From assembly GCF_013004695.1 (NCBI RefSeq), contig NZ_JABEMG010000037.1:1-35642 (forward strand): a DNA stretch of 35,642 nt, given 5' to 3'. How positions within the stretch are numbered: the stretch's first letter is position 1; each line of letters opens with the position of its first letter. This document shows positions 23,305 to 31,946 of the stretch, piece by piece. This DNA is from Promicromonospora citrea (GTDB lineage: Bacteria > Actinomycetota > Actinomycetes > Actinomycetales > Cellulomonadaceae). The notes beneath the pieces were generated by a model. That model did not search any database and was not told the origin of the DNA. It saw only the letters and a list, made by a program, of their open reading frames with translations. A program made the translations under genes and the position numbers.

Positions 23305-24180
23305 ATGACCGACTCGTCCCCGGCCCCCGGGCCAGCGCCCGAAGCCGGATCCCTCGTCCTGGCCGCCACCCCGATCGGCAACGCCGAGGACGCCTCGCCC
23401 CGCCTGGTCCGCCTGCTGGCCGGTGCCGACGTCGTCGCGGCGGAGGACACCCGGCGCCTGCACGCCCTCGCCGCCCGGCTCGGCGTCCAGGTGCGCGGCA
23501 CCGTCACGAGCTACCACGAGCACAACGAGACGGCCCGCGCCGACGAGCTGCTCGACGTCGTGGCCGGTGGCGGCACCGTCGTGGTCGTGACGGACGCGGG
23601 CATGCCGTCGGTCTCCGATCCCGGGTACCGCGTCGTGGAACGCGCGATCGAGCGCGGGCTGCGCGTCACCGCCGCGCCCGGGCCCAGCGCCGTGCTCACG
23701 GCGCTCGCGCTGTCCGGCCTGCCGACCGACCGGTTCACGTTCGAGGGGTTCCTCCCCCGCAAGCCGGGCGACCGCGCGAGGACGCTGGCCGCCGTGGCCG
23801 GCGAGCCGCGCACCATGGTGTTCTTCGAGGCCCCGCACCGCATCGCGGCCACGCTCGAGGCGATGGCCGACGCGTTCGGCGCCGAGCGCCCCGCCGCCGT
23901 CGCACGCGAGCTCACCAAGACCTACGAGGAGGTGCTGCGCGGCCCGCTCGCCGAGCTGGCCCGGCGAGCGGCCGACGAGCAGCTCCGCGGCGAGATCTGC
24001 GTCGTCGTGGGCGGCGCGCCCGCCACCGAGGCGAGCGTGGACGACGTCGTCGGCGAGGTGCTCGACCGCGTGACGGCGGGCGAGCGACTCAAGACCGCCG
24101 TCGCCGAGGTCGCCGAGGCCACGGGGGTCGCCAAGCGCGAGCTCTACGCGGCGGCGCTGGCGGCGCGCGGGGCGGACTGA
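23305..24180 (+). CDS. rsmI: 16S rRNA C1402 2'-O-methyltransferase
   Basis: 291 residues, SPOUT-unrelated tetrapyrrole-methylase fold that 2'-O-methylates C1402 in the ribosomal decoding centre. Family signatures in order: LVLAATPIGNAEDAS, AAEDTRRLHALA, TSYHEHNE, VTDAGMPSVSDPGYR, PGPSAVLTALALSG, FEGFLPRKPGDR and FFEAPHRIAAT. The C-terminal helical tail (LKTAVAEVAEATGVAKRELY) is also typical. Length is normal. The ATG at 23305 has no clear ribosome site. Confidence 0.96.
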   Translation: MTDSSPAPGPAPEAGSLVLAATPIGNAEDASPRLVRLLAGADVVAAEDTRRLHALAARLGVQVRGTVTSYHEHNETARADELLDVVAGGGTVVVVTDAGMPSVSDPGYRVVERAIERGLRVTAAPGPSAVLTALALSGLPTDRFTFEGFLPRKPGDRARTLAAVAGEPRTMVFFEAPHRIAATLEAMADAFGAERPAAVARELTKTYEEVLRGPLAELARRAADEQLRGEICVVVGGAPATEASVDDVVGEVLDRVTAGERLKTAVAEVAEATGVAKRELYAAALAARGAD

Positions 24181-24205
24181 CCCCGCCCCGCGCCCGCCGC
24201 GCGGG

Positions 24206-25756
24206 TCACCAGTCGACCTGCGGCGTCGGGTGGTAGACCGCGCCCTCGCGGCGCCACGCCGCCGCCTCGACCGCGACACGGGCCCGGAACGACTCCCAGT
24301 CCTTGGCGTCCGGCCGCGACCACGCCGTCTCGGCGACCGCGGCCAGCCGGGGCAGCAGCATGGAGAACAGGTCGGCCCGGTTGGCCAGGGTCTCCGTCCA
24401 CACGGCCGCCGAGACGCCCTCGATCGCGGACTCCGGCAGCCCGGTGACGAGGCGCGCCGGGTCCCACTCGTAGGAGTCGCGCAGCTCGACGAACGCCGCC
24501 CACTCCAGGCCGAGCGGGTGGTCGGGGGTGTACTTCATGTCGAGGTAGGCGCGGTCCGCCGGGGACATCACGAACCGGGCGCCCGCGTGCGCGGCCCGCA
24601 CGAGCGGCGCGGGGTCCGGCCGCGTGTCCCAGTACTGCAGCACGGTGCCCGGGCGCACGGAGGGCTCGTCGTCCGCGGCCTCCTGCGCCGCGTCGCCGCC
24701 CAGCGCCGCGACGGCGTCCTGGTCCCCGTGGGCCGAGCCCGCCGCCTCCTGCCACGCGACGGGCGTCTTGCCCGCACCGCGCAGGACGTCCTGGCACAGG
24801 CGCACGAACCCGCCGTACTCGGCAGCGCCCATGACGAGCACCTCGTCGCCGCCGAAGTGCACCCACGGCCCGAGCGTCATGCCGGCGACGTCGGTGAGCA
24901 CGTCACGCAGGAACGGCTCGGTCGCAGGCAGGTCGAGGTGCAGCCGCGAGAAGCCGACCTCGATCCCGTCGTACACGTCCGTCGGCTCGCCGGACGGCGT
25001 GAGCTCGCCGTACGCGTGCGTCGCCGCGTTGACGTGCCCCGGCACGTCGATCTCCGGCACGACGACGATCTCCCGCTCGGCCGCGTACTCCTGCAGCGCG
25101 CGGAACTCCTCGGCCGTGAGGTACCCGCCGGGCGCGCCGTCGACAGCGCCCTGCGAGGACTTCCCGGTCAGCGCCGGGCGGGAGGGGATCTCGAGCCGCC
25201 AGCCCTGGTCGTCCGTGAGGTGCAGGTGCAGCCGGTTCATCTTGTAGGAGCCCACGAGGTCGACCACCGCGCGCAGGTCGTCGGGCCCGAACCAGTGCCG
25301 CACCACGTCGAGCGACAGGCCGCGCCACGCGTAGCGCGGCTCGTCCCGCACGACGACGGCGCCCGCCTCGACCGCGCCGCCCGGCCGCCCGCGGCGCGCG
25401 TTGACGAGCTGGCGGAGGGTGCGCACACCGTGCAGCAGCCCGGCCCGTCCCGGCGCCGCGACCGTCACGCCGTCCGTCGTCACGGTGAGCGTGTAGCGCT
25501 CGGGGTTGTCCGACCCGGCGGGGCCGGCGGCGGGATCGGTCACGAGGGTGACGGTCGCCGGCGCGGTGCCGGCCGGGCCTCCGACCACCGCGCCCGCCTC
25601 GGCGAGCAGCTCGCCCGCGAGCCGGGCGGTGACCGCGTCGGGGGCGTGCAGGGTGACGGCGGCGAGGCCGAGCACCCCCTCGCCCGGTTCCAGGTCGACA
25701 GGTGCGGGGATGACGGCGTCGGCGGCCACGGCCGCACCGCTGCTCACGGTAGTCAC
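24206..25756 (-). CDS. Beta-N-acetylhexosaminidase (GH20), no signal peptide
   Basis: 516 residues. An N-terminal GH20b-like domain (about 15-125) is followed by the catalytic barrel: YAWRGLSLDVVRHWF, KMNRLHLHLTDDQGWRLEI, VVVPEIDVPGHVNAA, and the catalytic pair Asp304-Glu305 in VHFGGDEVL, then VLQYWDTRPDP and a conserved tryptophan in SAAVWTETLAN. It removes terminal GlcNAc or GalNAc from oligosaccharides by substrate-assisted catalysis. No signal peptide or anchor is visible, so it acts on imported chito- or muro-oligosaccharides in the cytoplasm. GTG start at 25756; GTG 25747 is an alternative. It converges on rsmI. Confidence 0.93.
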   Translation of the reverse strand: MTTVSSGAAVAADAVIPAPVDLEPGEGVLGLAAVTLHAPDAVTARLAGELLAEAGAVVGGPAGTAPATVTLVTDPAAGPAGSDNPERYTLTVTTDGVTVAAPGRAGLLHGVRTLRQLVNARRGRPGGAVEAGAVVVRDEPRYAWRGLSLDVVRHWFGPDDLRAVVDLVGSYKMNRLHLHLTDDQGWRLEIPSRPALTGKSSQGAVDGAPGGYLTAEEFRALQEYAAEREIVVVPEIDVPGHVNAATHAYGELTPSGEPTDVYDGIEVGFSRLHLDLPATEPFLRDVLTDVAGMTLGPWVHFGGDEVLVMGAAEYGGFVRLCQDVLRGAGKTPVAWQEAAGSAHGDQDAVAALGGDAAQEAADDEPSVRPGTVLQYWDTRPDPAPLVRAAHAGARFVMSPADRAYLDMKYTPDHPLGLEWAAFVELRDSYEWDPARLVTGLPESAIEGVSAAVWTETLANRADLFSMLLPRLAAVAETAWSRPDAKDWESFRARVAVEAAAWRREGAVYHPTPQVDW

Positions 25757-25803
25757 GATTGTTAGGGCCCCTTCGCTCTGGTGGTGCCCGCAGTTTCGCA
25801 GGT

Positions 25804-27465
25804 TCAGCCTGCGGAGACCAGGCCGACGGGCGGTTCGGCCGGGAGCAGGGGCGTCGCGTCGGCCGGGAGGTGGGACGGGGCGGACCAGCCCGGGTAGGTG
25901 TGCGCGGGGAGGTCGCCCGCGACGTCCGCCCAGACACCGGCCGCCGTCGCCTGGCCCTCGGCGGGGCCTGCCGCCGTGAAGACGACCGCCACCTGCGGCG
26001 GCACGTCGAGCCGGGCCCGGTCCACCACGGAGGCGGCCGTGGACTGGTGCACCTCGAGCATCACCTGCGGGAGGCCGTGCTCGGTGGCCAGGCGCGCGAG
26101 CCGGTCGACCACCTCCTGCAGCTCGGCCACGGGCACGGAGCCCGCCTCGGCCCCCTCACCCGCCAGGCGGAACTCCGGGTGCACCGACAGCCCGACGCCG
26201 GGCCGCGTCAGCAGCGGCTCGAGGTCGTCGAGCTGCGCGGCGAGCGGCTGGTTGCCCGGCGCGACGTCGAGCAGCGCGAGCTGCCCCGCCTCCCGGATCG
26301 CGTCGACGGCCGCCGTGACGTTCTCGAGCGGCTGCTCGGCGACGAAGTCGCCGTCCTCGCCCGCGGAGCCCGACCGCACGCTCGCCACGACCGTGACGAC
26401 GGGCGTGGCCTCGAAGGCGGCCGCCGCCGCGGCGGCCTCGTCCACCGCCACCGCGGCGTGCGCGGCCCGGTCCCAGGACGACGTGGGGGTCACGTACGTG
26501 GTGGACACGTACCGGCCGGGGAACAGGCGCAGCACGCCACCGGGCAGCGTCTGCCCGGACATCGCGACCTCGACCTGCCAGCCCAGGTCGTCCGCCGTCC
26601 CGAAGCCGCTGCCGATGCCGACCACGCCGAGCGGCTTGAGCGTCCGGAGGGTCTCGACCGTCCGCGGGCTCGTGGCGAGCTCGCCGCCCGGCACCTCGAC
26701 CGGGACGGCACCCGCGGCGAGGGCCGTGCCGATCGCGGCCTCGTGGCCGGGCCGCGGGTCGACGGCGACGAGGATCTCCTGGAGCAGCTCCGGGTCCTGC
26801 GGCTCGGGAAGCTGGGCGCGCAGCTTGTCGACGTCGACCTCGTCGAGGCGGTCGGCGGTGGGCAGCGGGATCGTGTCGTCCGCGCCCTTCTCGTCCGCGT
26901 CCTTCTCGTCCTTCTCGTCCGCGTCGTCCGCCCGTCCGCCGGCGGCCGCCTCGGCGGCGGCGCTCAGCGCGTCGGGGTCGAACCGCACGACGTCGGCCTC
27001 GCCCGTGGCCGGTCCGACCTCGGCAGCGGCCTCCTCGTCCCCCACGGCGACGACAGTCTCGACGCCGAGCCGCTCGAGCTCGGCGACGATGTTGGCGTCG
27101 GAGACGCCACCGTCGGTGAGCAGCACGGGGGCGGCCACGGCCGCCCCGGCGGCCGCTGCGGTGGCGCGGTCGTCGGCGTCGTCGGCCGGGGCGAGGACCG
27201 CGACGGGAGAGGCGTGGAAGAACGCCTGGCTCGCGGTGAGCGCGAGCTCGGCCGGGTCGGTCGAGTCGAGCACGAGGGCAGGGCCGGACGGCTCCCTGAC
27301 CTGGAAGTTCTCCCCTGTGCTGCCGTCGGTGCCCTCGGCCGTCGGCACGGTGCAGCCCGCGAGGACGAGGGCGGATGCCACCGGGAGGGTCACGAGGAGA
27401 GTCGCGGCCGAGGCCGAGCGGTGGCGTGGGACGAATCGGGCGTTCCGGATGACCACGGGCTCCAT
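25804..27465 (-). CDS. Large secreted lipoprotein with cell-wall-binding-repeat-like segment
   Basis: 553 residues. Signal with lipobox LAGC, Cys38 lipidated. Residues about 85-145 (AVLAPADDADDRATAAAAGA, then VLLTDGG and LERLGVETVVAVGDE) resemble a CWB2-type cell-wall-binding repeat. An acidic low-complexity stretch follows (DEKDEKDADEKG, about 185-205), then a region with VLPF-free alternating strands and helices that looks like a distorted TIM barrel (LLDVAPGNQPLAAQLDDLEP, GVGLSVHPEF, VMLEVHQST), reminiscent of hydrolase-like folds but without a motif I can name. The function is unknown. It is upstream of the GH20 gene on the same strand with a 47-bp gap and could be co-transcribed. Confidence 0.82.
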   Translation of the reverse strand: MEPVVIRNARFVPRHRSASAATLLVTLPVASALVLAGCTVPTAEGTDGSTGENFQVREPSGPALVLDSTDPAELALTASQAFFHASPVAVLAPADDADDRATAAAAGAAVAAPVLLTDGGVSDANIVAELERLGVETVVAVGDEEAAAEVGPATGEADVVRFDPDALSAAAEAAAGGRADDADEKDEKDADEKGADDTIPLPTADRLDEVDVDKLRAQLPEPQDPELLQEILVAVDPRPGHEAAIGTALAAGAVPVEVPGGELATSPRTVETLRTLKPLGVVGIGSGFGTADDLGWQVEVAMSGQTLPGGVLRLFPGRYVSTTYVTPTSSWDRAAHAAVAVDEAAAAAAAFEATPVVTVVASVRSGSAGEDGDFVAEQPLENVTAAVDAIREAGQLALLDVAPGNQPLAAQLDDLEPLLTRPGVGLSVHPEFRLAGEGAEAGSVPVAELQEVVDRLARLATEHGLPQVMLEVHQSTAASVVDRARLDVPPQVAVVFTAAGPAEGQATAAGVWADVAGDLPAHTYPGWSAPSHLPADATPLLPAEPPVGLVSAG

Positions 27466-27555
27466 TGTCCCCCACGGGACGCACGGGTGGGAACCCCGGC
27501 GCCGCTGGGCGCCGCCACCGACCCATGTAGACGAACAGGTAACTCCACTACGCGG

Positions 27556-27561
27556 TACACT
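27556..27561 (+). promoter_or_regulatory. -10 element TACACT of the TetR gene
   Basis: TACACT in an AT-richer stretch, no good -35, start predicted near 27568. Flanking ACCCAT (27521-27526) and ATGGGT (27563-27568) form a distant 6-bp inverted pair that might mark an operator. Confidence 0.45.
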
Positions 27562-27622
27562 GATGGGTCCACCAGTCGGACCTCACCACCAGACCCCCAC
27601 CGTCGAACCCAGGAGCCCCGGG

Positions 27623-28204
27623 ATGAGCACCAGCCCTCCCTCCACCCGCGACCGCATCCTCGACGCGGCCACCGACCTCTTCTACGCGCACGGCATCCGC
27701 GCCGTGAGCGCCGACAAGATCATCGAGCGGGCCGGCATCACCAAGGTCACGTTCTACCGGCACTTCCGCACCAAGGACGCGCTCGTCGTCGCCTACCTCG
27801 AGCGGCAGGCGGCCAGGGAGCGTGCCGCGCTCGACGAGCTGCGCGCCGCCGCGGACGGCCCGGCACAGGCGTTCCACACGTTCGCGCACGTGATCGGCGC
27901 CGAGGCGTGCAAGCCCGGCTTCCGCGGCTGCTCGTTCATCAACGCGGCCGCCGAGTACGCCGAGCCGGCCAGCCCCGTGCGCGTCGTCGTCGCCGAGCAC
28001 CGGGCCTGGTACCGCCGCACGTTCGCCGAGATGCTCACCGAGCTGGGCGTGCCGGACGCGGAGCGGGCGGCCGGGGAGCTCATGATGCTGCGCGACGGCG
28101 CCATGCTCGCGGGCTACCTGGGTGACCCGGCCCAGGTCGCCGACTCCCTCGACCTGGCGATCTCCGCCGTGGTCGAGAGCCGGGGCACGCCCGCCCGGGC
28201 CTGA
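27623..28204 (+). CDS. TetR/AcrR-family transcriptional regulator
   Basis: 193 residues. N-terminal helix-turn-helix: TRDRILDAATDLFYAHGI, then VSADKIIERAG and the recognition helix ITKVTFYRHFRTKDALV. The C-terminal domain contains FRGCSFINAAAEYAEPASPV, a stretch seen in a large actinobacterial TetR subgroup often placed next to reductases or peroxidase-like genes; no such gene is adjacent here. The ATG follows AGGAG with 7-nt spacing. The ligand is unknown. It is divergent from the lipoprotein gene and upstream of the kinase-LuxR gene, either of which may be regulated by it. Confidence 0.93.
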   Translation: MSTSPPSTRDRILDAATDLFYAHGIRAVSADKIIERAGITKVTFYRHFRTKDALVVAYLERQAARERAALDELRAAADGPAQAFHTFAHVIGAEACKPGFRGCSFINAAAEYAEPASPVRVVVAEHRAWYRRTFAEMLTELGVPDAERAAGELMMLRDGAMLAGYLGDPAQVADSLDLAISAVVESRGTPARA

Positions 28205-28236
28205 CGCCCGCTGCCGCGCCGGCACGGCCCGGGCCC

Positions 28237-28252
28237 GCGGGAGGGGTCCCGC
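28237..28252 (+). terminator. Hairpin GCGGGA-N4-TCCCGC after the TetR gene
   Basis: Perfect 6-bp GC-rich stem 32 bp after the TetR stop; no T-run, so a weak or factor-assisted terminator. Confidence 0.4.
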
Positions 28253-28282
28253 AAGACCCTGTTCCGGCGCTCCGGCGTGCAC

Positions 28283-28288
28283 TACCGT
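28283..28288 (+). promoter_or_regulatory. -10 element TACCGT of the kinase-LuxR gene
   Basis: TACCGT with TTCCGG 15 nt upstream. The predicted start near 28295 gives a leader of about 58 nt that ends in a strong GGGAGG ribosome site. Confidence 0.4.
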
Positions 28289-28352
28289 CGTTCCCGCACA
28301 GCGCCGCTCGCGCAGACGCGGGGCGGCGTGTCATCCGAGGGGGAGGCGACAG

Positions 28353-31300
28353 GTGCGCGCGGGGCAGATCATCGGTGAGCGCTACCGGCTCGAGGAACGG
28401 CTGGGCGCGGGCGGCCACGGCGAGGTGTGGCGCGCCGCCGACCTCCGCCTCCACGAGCGGCCCGTCGCGCTCAAGCGCACCCGCCACGACGGCGACGAGG
28501 GCGGCGCCGAGCGCGTCCGGCGCGAGGCCCGCAGCCTGTCCCGCATCAGCCACCCGCACGTCGTCGCGGTGCACGACGTGGTCGACGACGCCGGCGAGGT
28601 CTGGGTCGTCATGGAGTACGTCGCCGGCCGGACGCTCGCCGAGACGCGATCCCTGTCCCCCGCCGCGGCCGCCCGGTACGGCGCGCAGCTCGCGGGCGGG
28701 CTGGCCGCCGTGCACGCCCACGGCATCCTCCACCGCGACGTGAAGCCCGCCAACGTGCTCGTCACCGACGACGGGTTCGCCAAGCTCGCGGACTTCGGCA
28801 TCTCCCGCCCCCTGCACGACGAGGAGACGGTCACGGCGACCGGCGCCCTCACCGGCACACCGGGCTACCTCGCCCCCGAGGTGGCCAAGGGCGGCCGGTT
28901 CACCGAGGCCGCCGACGTCTGGTCGCTGGGCGCGACGCTGTACCACGCGGTCGAGGGCACCACCCCGTTCGGCGACGACAACGCGCACGCCCTGCTGTGG
29001 AAGACCGTCACGCAGGACGTGCGCCCGCCCGAGCGCGCGGGGGAGCTCGGACCCGTGCTGCTGCGGCTGCTCGCCCGCAGGCCCGGCGACCGCCCGCGGC
29101 TCGAGCGGGCGCGGCAGGAGCTCGCCACGCTGGCCGACGCCCTCGACGACGTCCGCGGCGGCGCCGGCCGCACCGTCGTGGTCGCGGGTGAGGCGGGCAT
29201 CGGCAAGACCCGTCTGCTCGACGAGCTCACCGCCCGGGCCGACGGCGCGACCCTGCTCGTCGGCCAGTGCGCCGACTCCGGCTCCGGCCCCGTCCCCTAC
29301 GCCGCCCTCGCCGGCCTGCTCCAGGGCGTGGTGCGGTCGGCCGGGCAGGACGCCGCCGTCGCCGCGGCAGGTCCCGCCGCCTCGGCCCTGTCCGCGGTGG
29401 CACCCCAGGTGTTCGCCCCGGGCGACGCCGGCGCCGACCGCGTGCCCGAGGTGCTCACCGACCTGCTCGCGACGCTCGCCGCCCGCGGCCCGCTCGTCGT
29501 CGTGCTCGAGGACCTGCACTGGTCGGACGACCTCACGCGCGCCACCGCCGTCCGTCTGGCGCGCACCGCGCCGCCCGGCCTGCTCCTGCTGCTCACCTAC
29601 CGCAGCGACGACGTCGGCCGCGCCCACCCGCTGCGCGCCGTCATGGCAGAGCTCGGCCGCGCCCGGCTCACGACCCGCCTCGACCTGACCCGCCTCGGCG
29701 CCGACCAGGTGCGCGAGATGGCGCAGGACCTGCTCGACGGCACGGGCCTCGACCACGACCTGCTGACCGACCTCGCCGACCGCAGCGAGGGCGTGCCGTT
29801 CTACGTCGAGGAGCTCGTCGGCTTCCTGGGCACCGACCTGCCCGAGAGCCTGCGCGACATCCTGCTGCTGCGGTACCGGGGCCTCGGCCGCACCGCGCAG
29901 GCGCTGTGCCGCGCCGTCTCCGCGGGCGGCCCCGCGGTGCCGCACGACCTGCTCGACGCCGTCCTGCGCACGCTCCGGCAGGCCGGGGCCCCCGCCCCGG
30001 TCGACGACGCCGACGAGGCCGCCCGCGAGGCCGTCGACGCCCAGGTCCTCGTCGCCTCCGGCACGGGGTACGCCTTCCGGCACGCCCTCGTCCAGGAGGC
30101 CGTGTACGCCGAGCTGCTGCCCGGCGAGCGCAGGCGCCTGCACACCGCGTACGCCGAGGCGCTCGAGCAGAGCACGCCCGGGCGGTCCGCCCCCGGCGCC
30201 GTCGCCGCCCTGACCCGCGTCGCCGACCACTGGTGGCGCGCCGGCGTCCTCGACAAGGCGCTCGCCGCCGCCGTCACCGGGCATCACGCGGCCGCCGACG
30301 GCGCCGCCTCCGCCTCCGCCGTCACCCTGGGCGAGCGCGCCCTCGAGCTCTGGGAGCAGGTGCCCGACCCCGCGTCCGTCGCCGGCCTGCCCCACCACGA
30401 GCTGCTCCGCACCGTCGCCGAGTCGCTGCGCGGCGCCACCCGCACGAGCCGTGCCCTCGCCGTCGCGCACGAGGCCGTCGCCGAGTGGCCCCGCGACGAC
30501 CACGTCGGGCTCGCCCGCGTCCTCGCCGACACCGCCCTCATCGCCGGCCACGCCGGGTCCGACGAGGGGCCGGAGCTCGTCGAGCGCGCCCTCGCCCTCG
30601 TCGAGCCCGGCCGCGACGACACCGTGCGCGCCCAGCTCCTCGTCCTGCGCGCCCGCCGCGCCATGCTCGACGGCCGGTCCCACGAGGGCATCGAGGCCGC
30701 GACCGCCGCCTACGAGACCGCCTCCGCCGTCGGCAACGACGAGCTGCGCTCCGTCGCCCTCAACCTGCGCGGCGTGAGCCGCATCCAGCTCGGCGACGCC
30801 GACGGGCTCGCGGAGATCGAGCGCGGCCGCGAGCTCGCCGGCGACGCGTGGCAGGGCCTGAGCCGCTACTACATCAACGGGTCCGACGCCCGCATCGTCC
30901 TCGGCGACTGGGCCGGCGCCGTCCGCATCGCCCAGGAGGGCGTCGCAGCGGCCCGGCGGCACGGCGCCTCCGAGGGGTCGCGGCTCATGATCGAGGGCAA
31001 CGTCGTCGAGGCCCGGATCGAGCTCGGCGAGTGGGACCAGGCTGCCGCCTGGTACGACAGCGCGCTGCCCCTCGTGCACGACAGCGTCTACCTCGTCTAC
31101 CTCACCGAGCGCCGGGCCTGGCTCGCGCTGTGGCAGGGCGACGTCGAGCACGCACAGGCAGAGGCCCGGCGCCGCGCCGCGACCTGGGACCGCTACGGCA
31201 GGCTCGAGACCCAGATCCGCGCCCGCGTCGGCGTCACCCGAGCGAGCCTCGCCCTGCTGCGCGACGAGCCGCACGCCGCCCTCGGGCACGTCGCCGGCGT

Positions 31301-31946
31301 GCTCGACCCCGCCGAACCCCACATCCCCGTCTACGACCTGCCTCGCCTCGCCGTCGCCGCCCGGGCGCTGGCCGCCCTGCGCGCACGAGGCGTCGCCGTC
31401 GACGACGCGCCCTACCGGGCGGCGCTCGCGGCGTGCGCCCACTGGCCCACGTTCCCGGTGTGGTCGGCGGTGTTCGAGGCCGAGCTGGGCACCGGGTCCT
31501 GGACGGCGGCCGCCGAGCTGCCCGGCCCGGCGTACCTGCGCCCGTACGCGCTGCTGCGCGAGGGCGAGCGGCTGGTCGAGGCCGGAGAGCGGACGGCGGC
31601 CCGGCAGGCGCTCGGGTCGGCCACGCGCGAGGCGGAGCGGATCGGTGCGCGGCTCGTCGTCCGGCAGGCCGAGGCGCTGGCCGCGCGGGCCGGGCTGGCG
31701 ACGTCGGGGCAGGCGGCGGCCGTGCCGACCGCGCCGAGGCGGACGGCACCGGACGGGCTCGACGCCCTCACGGCGCGCGAGCGTCAGGTGCTGGACCTCG
31801 TGGCCGAGGGCCTGACCAACGGGCAGATCGCCGCACGGCTGTTCATCTCGGCCAAGACGGCCTCGGTGCACGTGTCGGCGATCCTCCGCAAGCTGGGCGT
31901 GGCGACCCGGACGGAGGCGGCCCTGCGATCTACCCTCCAGAGGTGA
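28353..31946 (+). CDS. Fusion of Ser/Thr protein kinase, AAA-type ATPase, helical repeats and LuxR DNA-binding domain
   Basis: 1197 residues. Kinase domain about 8-255: glycine loop LGAGGHGEVW, Lys41 in VALK, HRDVKPAN with catalytic Asp129, Asp147 of DFG and GTPGYLAPE, all intact. ATPase module from about 275: Walker A GEAGIGKT (279-286) and a Walker-B-like VVVLEDLHWSDD, as in MalT/LAL regulators. About 600-1120 is helical, TPR-like. The end (1139-1190, LTARERQVLDLVAEGLTNGQ and on) is a LuxR helix-turn-helix. The kinase-plus-MalT layout recalls mycobacterial PknK, but here a DNA-binding domain completes it. No transmembrane helix. GTG start after GGAGG with 6-nt spacing; the end overlaps the next gene as GTGA. 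Targets and signal are unknown. Confidence 0.93.
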   Translation: MRAGQIIGERYRLEERLGAGGHGEVWRAADLRLHERPVALKRTRHDGDEGGAERVRREARSLSRISHPHVVAVHDVVDDAGEVWVVMEYVAGRTLAETRSLSPAAAARYGAQLAGGLAAVHAHGILHRDVKPANVLVTDDGFAKLADFGISRPLHDEETVTATGALTGTPGYLAPEVAKGGRFTEAADVWSLGATLYHAVEGTTPFGDDNAHALLWKTVTQDVRPPERAGELGPVLLRLLARRPGDRPRLERARQELATLADALDDVRGGAGRTVVVAGEAGIGKTRLLDELTARADGATLLVGQCADSGSGPVPYAALAGLLQGVVRSAGQDAAVAAAGPAASALSAVAPQVFAPGDAGADRVPEVLTDLLATLAARGPLVVVLEDLHWSDDLTRATAVRLARTAPPGLLLLLTYRSDDVGRAHPLRAVMAELGRARLTTRLDLTRLGADQVREMAQDLLDGTGLDHDLLTDLADRSEGVPFYVEELVGFLGTDLPESLRDILLLRYRGLGRTAQALCRAVSAGGPAVPHDLLDAVLRTLRQAGAPAPVDDADEAAREAVDAQVLVASGTGYAFRHALVQEAVYAELLPGERRRLHTAYAEALEQSTPGRSAPGAVAALTRVADHWWRAGVLDKALAAAVTGHHAAADGAASASAVTLGERALELWEQVPDPASVAGLPHHELLRTVAESLRGATRTSRALAVAHEAVAEWPRDDHVGLARVLADTALIAGHAGSDEGPELVERALALVEPGRDDTVRAQLLVLRARRAMLDGRSHEGIEAATAAYETASAVGNDELRSVALNLRGVSRIQLGDADGLAEIERGRELAGDAWQGLSRYYINGSDARIVLGDWAGAVRIAQEGVAAARRHGASEGSRLMIEGNVVEARIELGEWDQAAAWYDSALPLVHDSVYLVYLTERRAWLALWQGDVEHAQAEARRRAATWDRYGRLETQIRARVGVTRASLALLRDEPHAALGHVAGVLDPAEPHIPVYDLPRLAVAARALAALRARGVAVDDAPYRAALAACAHWPTFPVWSAVFEAELGTGSWTAAAELPGPAYLRPYALLREGERLVEAGERTAARQALGSATREAERIGARLVVRQAEALAARAGLATSGQAAAVPTAPRRTAPDGLDALTARERQVLDLVAEGLTNGQIAARLFISAKTASVHVSAILRKLGVATRTEAALRSTLQR
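31931..31936 (+). promoter_or_regulatory. -10 element TACCCT inside the kinase-LuxR gene
   Basis: TACCCT lies six bases before the GTG at 31943, within the last codons of the preceding gene. It would allow leaderless, independent expression of the DUF3097 gene besides coupling through the GTGA overlap. Confidence 0.45.

Noticed and set aside
28080-31871. A 1263-codon minus-strand open frame antisense to the kinase-LuxR gene
   Set aside because: Composition is the usual antisense shadow of a GC-rich gene (Val/Gly/Ala/Asp-rich, no domain), and the sense frame carries complete kinase, ATPase and LuxR motifs.
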